A stretch of DNA of 64,000 bases, from contig CAMDCV010000002.1 in NCBI GenBank assembly GCA_945890645.1, positions 124,001 through 188,000 on the forward strand. The letters run 5' to 3'. This document shows positions 61,461 through 64,000 of the stretch, one piece after another. The notes beneath the pieces are model-generated. The model saw only the letters and a program-made list of their open reading frames with translations, was not told the origin of the DNA and made no database searches. The position numbers and the translations under genes are program-made. Numbering within the stretch: position 1 is the first letter of the stretch; every line of letters begins with the position of its first letter. This DNA comes from Akkermansia muciniphila (GTDB lineage Bacteria; Verrucomicrobiota; Verrucomicrobiia; Verrucomicrobiales; Akkermansiaceae).

Positions 61461-61832
61461 ATGATTACTCTGACAAATCGCGCGGCTGAAGAATTAAGCC
61501 GCCTGTTGCAGCTACAAATGTCCCCCACTGCGGGACTTCGACTTTCCGTCGAACGCGGTGGTTGTGCTGGATTGCAATATGGCATGCGCATCGCCGACGC
61601 GACACCGGACGACGTTGTCATTCCGCATGCGACAGGTGCGCGATTACTCGTGGCGGCCGACAGTGTGGACTTCCTGCGTGGTAGCGAGATCGATTATTCC
61701 GACTCTCTTTCCGATGCCGGTTTTAAAATTGCCAATCCCAATGCCGCGCGCTCCTGTGGCTGTGGAACATCTTTTGAACCAGCCCTTGCGAATTCGGCGG
61801 ATTTACCTGAAGGGCAGCCCTGCGATTCTTAA
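61461..61832 (+). CDS. A-type Fe-S cluster carrier (IscA/ErpA/HesB family)
   Basis: A 123-residue protein with the family's three cluster-binding cysteines: one in RGGCAGLQY and two in the CGCGTSF motif near residue 98. It accepts Fe-S clusters from scaffold proteins and passes them to apo-enzymes. A 20-residue C-terminal tail beyond CGCG is longer than in IscA. It is followed 3 bp later by a membrane-protein gene. Confidence 0.92.
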   Translation: MITLTNRAAEELSRLLQLQMSPTAGLRLSVERGGCAGLQYGMRIADATPDDVVIPHATGARLLVAADSVDFLRGSEIDYSDSLSDAGFKIANPNAARSCGCGTSFEPALANSADLPEGQPCDS

Positions 61833-61835
61833 ATC

Positions 61836-62612
61836 ATGCCGCGCTCGAAAATTGCCTCCTTTGCCCGCAAACGTCCGCCCTATTTCTGGTGGCTCTTGGC
61901 GCACGCGCTGGCGCTATGTTTTTGTGTCTTATCTTGGATGCTAACCAACTATGTGTTTGCGAATCCGGAGCTGCCGAAAAATTATGCATTGTTGAAAAAA
62001 ATCGGCCAAGCACCGATGCCTAAAACGATCACGGCACTGGAAGCTCCTCAGGGAGATGCCTTCGCTCCCACAGATTTGTATCGCAAATACGCGCCTTTTT
62101 CGTTGCCGGATAACGCCCAAAAATTGCGGAAAAATAATTACCGCTTGATGCGATCGTATTTGCGCACGTATTCCGAAACAACCAAACCCACTTACATCGA
62201 GGGCAACTACCGGGTTTTACAAATTCGACCACTCACCAAGGATGATATCATCTACCCAGGCTTTGTGATCCGTGCTCAAGCGTTGGTAAAACCAGACAAA
62301 GATCGTGAACCGAGCCCCTACCCCGTGATGATCGAATACATTTTCCCTACCGATCACAAAGCGGCATTTTCCTGGTTTAAACCCGGGGACCTCATGAAAG
62401 TGCAAAAAATTCCCGACTGTGTCGCCATCCTACAACTCGGTCATTTGGGGACAGAGGACGAGCCTATCATCAATCTGACGGTCGTGCCGATTGCCTACAG
62501 CGAATACAAAATCGGCACAGGCCGAGTTCTGACCATTACGCCACCGGAAAACATCAATCTATTAGGCAAGTTCCCCCTTTTCCCCTACGCCACAAGCAGC
62601 GCTAACCCTTAG
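61836..62612 (+). CDS. Hypothetical single-pass membrane protein
   Basis: A 258-residue protein with a basic N-terminus, one span (FWWLLAHALALCFCVLSWML) at about 17-37, and a periplasmic domain with no recognised family. Motifs of note are LRKNNYRLMRSYLRTYSE and PYPVMIEYIFPTDHKAAFSWFKPGD. It is coupled to the A-type Fe-S carrier gene (3 bp), which may reflect only shared transcription. It converges on purU. Confidence 0.6.
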   Translation: MPRSKIASFARKRPPYFWWLLAHALALCFCVLSWMLTNYVFANPELPKNYALLKKIGQAPMPKTITALEAPQGDAFAPTDLYRKYAPFSLPDNAQKLRKNNYRLMRSYLRTYSETTKPTYIEGNYRVLQIRPLTKDDIIYPGFVIRAQALVKPDKDREPSPYPVMIEYIFPTDHKAAFSWFKPGDLMKVQKIPDCVAILQLGHLGTEDEPIINLTVVPIAYSEYKIGTGRVLTITPPENINLLGKFPLFPYATSSANP

Positions 62613-62620
62613 TGAGGTAA

Positions 62621-63487
62621 TCAGTCGGGAAATACAATCGCGCGGTTGCCATCGATGATCGTGCGATCGTGCACATGATAGCGAATCCCTTTGGCGAGAG
62701 CCGTTCGTTCACAATTGCGCCCCAAGCGGGCGAGATCCGCGGGACTGTGGAAATGCTGCACACGCTCGACTTCTTGCTCAATGATGGGACCGGCATCGAG
62801 GTCGCTCGTGACGTAGTGGCAGGTCGCACCAATCAATTTTACTCCGCGCTCATACGCTTGACGATAGGGATTCGCGCCGATAAATGCCGGCAGAAAACTG
62901 TGATGGATGTTGATGAGTTTGCCCCGGTATTCCTCGCAGAACCAATCGGGAAGAATCTGCATAAAACGCGCCAGCACCGCGAGTTCGACCTTTTGACTTT
63001 GCAACAGTCCTTGGATATCGCGAAATCCCGCTTCGCGCTTGTCGCCATCCATGTCCACATGATGGAATGCGATACCGTATTGTTTCGCAAGATTTTGACA
63101 GTGTGTGCGGTTGCCGATGATTGAGGTGATTTCCACGGGCAGTTCGCCCATTTGTGCGCGCCATAAAATTTCGTTGAGGCAATGGTCCGTTTTGGTCACC
63201 AGCACTGCTGTCCGCATTCGATACGGCAAGCGACGGAAATGCCACTCGGCCCGCAGGCTTCGGCCCAAGGTGCCAAATCCTTCGATGAAATCATGCAGCT
63301 CAACGTCGAGAGAACGCGTGTCGATTTCTAGTCGGGCAAAAAATTTGCCGCCCAATGAATCGGAAAATTGAGCAAATTCCACCAAGTTGCCAGAGTGCCC
63401 TGCCACATAACTAGCGATTTTTGCAACAATCCCCGGTTGATCGGGACAGTTGAGTTTCAAAATTAACCCTTCCACGTGATTTGTCAT
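62621..63487 (-). CDS. purU: Formyltetrahydrofolate deformylase
   Basis: A 288-residue enzyme that hydrolyses 10-formyl-THF to formate and THF. The N-terminal ACT domain (LKLNCPDQPGIVAKIASYVAGHSGNLVE) is about residues 10-85; the formyltransferase domain follows with NIHHSFLPAFIGANPYRQAYERGVKLIGATCHYVT, which includes the catalytic His and the N-H-S-F-L-P-type loop. The late Asp segment is LDAGPIIEQE. The 212-bp gap upstream contains a TTGACA (63619-63624) on the plus strand with a weak -10. Confidence 0.95.
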   Translation of the reverse strand: MTNHVEGLILKLNCPDQPGIVAKIASYVAGHSGNLVEFAQFSDSLGGKFFARLEIDTRSLDVELHDFIEGFGTLGRSLRAEWHFRRLPYRMRTAVLVTKTDHCLNEILWRAQMGELPVEITSIIGNRTHCQNLAKQYGIAFHHVDMDGDKREAGFRDIQGLLQSQKVELAVLARFMQILPDWFCEEYRGKLINIHHSFLPAFIGANPYRQAYERGVKLIGATCHYVTSDLDAGPIIEQEVERVQHFHSPADLARLGRNCERTALAKGIRYHVHDRTIIDGNRAIVFPD

Positions 63488-63699
63488 AGTTGATGGTAGC
63501 TGTCTACCAGCAAAACGATGGCATCAGAGACCGCAAGCACCAAGTCTATTCTACCAGCATGGTGCCAATTTTTGGCATACTGCGCTCAAATTAGTTCGGA
63601 AATGTTAACCATTAATTCTTGACAAGACTGCGCCTATTCTGCTGATGCACCGATTTTTCCCTAGCTTTATCAGAAAGGCATGCTAGAATTACGCTTGTT

Positions 63700-64000
63700 A
63701 TGGCAACCACTACGAAACGCACTCGCTTCTCACGACGCCTCCCTGACCATGTCACCGATGAACTCGTCAGCGTCCTCATGGAGGACAAAATTTTCCCCTT
63801 TAACGACCTGTTCGAAAGAACGTTTGAAAAGCTGAAAATCCGTAACGCTGTGTCTGGCGGTGAGGAAATGCTCCGTCTTCGCGCCTACGAGAAACTCCAG
63901 AACCTCGTCACCCGTGGCTTGGTCGAAAAAATCGGCAAGGAATACAAAGGCAACAAGCGTGTGCGCGAAGCTCACTCTGATTTCGCTGTTGTCGAAGAAT
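63700..64000 (+). CDS. Hypothetical protein, 3' end outside the window
   Basis: The ATG at 63700 opens a frame that runs off the window after 100 codons. The product starts MATTTKRTRFSRRLPDHV and continues with charged helical sequence (LFERTFEKLKIRN, LRLRAYEKLQNLVTRG). The basic start and Lys/Arg content resemble small nucleic-acid-binding or regulatory proteins, but no family is recognised. The opposite-strand 81-aa ORF in the track is a shadow. Confidence 0.6.
   Translation, partial: MATTTKRTRFSRRLPDHVTDELVSVLMEDKIFPFNDLFERTFEKLKIRNAVSGGEEMLRLRAYEKLQNLVTRGLVEKIGKEYKGNKRVREAHSDFAVVEE

Overview
The window looks like a stretch of chromosome from a member of the Verrucomicrobiota (inference). 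It combines paired secreted sulfatases beside a SUMF1/FGE-family protein, Gfo/Idh/MocA oxidoreductases (one with a Tat signal), standalone four-helix-bundle (S23-family) protein genes, many small lipoproteins and ordinary Gram-negative housekeeping genes. No rRNA, tRNA or CRISPR was found. Every gene-free gap is shorter than about 220 bp.

Region 1 (1-6610) is the end of a Mu-like transposable element. It holds the 3' end of a probable MuA-type transposase, a MuB-type AAA ATPase with an N-terminal HTH, and a string of small, tightly packed early genes, many with ATGA overlaps. These include a DnaA-domain-IV-like protein, an ASCH-like protein, an HNH protein, a winged-helix protein and a D12-class adenine methyltransferase. 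No capsid, tail or lysis gene follows. Four phased 10-bp TTTCA repeats at 6571-6610 are the candidate right end. Immediately beyond lies the beheaded C-terminal part of an AAA_13-type ATPase gene, then an intact type I restriction subunit gene (hsdR). The element therefore appears to sit inside a type I restriction locus.

Region 2 (10173-27470) is mostly housekeeping: priA, a GT4-like glycosyltransferase, a TPR/beta-helix membrane protein, a Tat-exported Gfo/Idh protein, a class A PBP, pyrH-frr, efp, trxB, rpsN, an FmdB-type zinc ribbon, a CNNM/CorC-type protein, a thioredoxin-fold protein with a LysM lipoprotein, and an amidase_3 protein.

Region 3 (27640-38328) is a polysaccharide-use region on the minus strand. 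Two type I sulfatases are followed by a large secreted protein whose FGE-like domain seems circularly permuted. A separate operon encodes a RbsD/FucU mutarotase, an epimerase-like TIM barrel, an L-galactose/L-fucose-dehydrogenase-like aldo/keto reductase, a zinc alcohol dehydrogenase, a four-helix-bundle protein and a UxaE-type tagaturonate epimerase. Together these suggest a non-phosphorylated L-galactose route: L-galactose to L-galactonate, D-tagaturonate, then D-fructuronate. The four-helix-bundle gene is bounded by inverted arrays of a degenerate 7-bp repeat (CACTNNN). The same repeat occurs before the dehydrogenase gene and inside the Mu-like element.

Region 4 (38414-54202) holds cdsA-dxr, rpsU, a type II NADH dehydrogenase, a PIN-domain remnant, secA, and the rpmH-rnpA-yidD-yidC cluster. 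Then come a DUF3592-like protein, an HTH regulator, a second Gfo/Idh protein, a CaxA-type exchanger and a ParA/Soj ATPase. Neither dnaA nor parB is present.

Region 5 (54269-64000) has a SWIM-SNF2 helicase with an unknown acidic partner, an entericidin-like lipoprotein, further envelope proteins of unknown function, a carbamoylputrescine-amidase-type hydrolase, an IscA-type Fe-S protein, purU and one gene that runs off the end.

All calls come from reading the sequence and the supplied ORF track. No database search was run, and start sites were chosen by hand.
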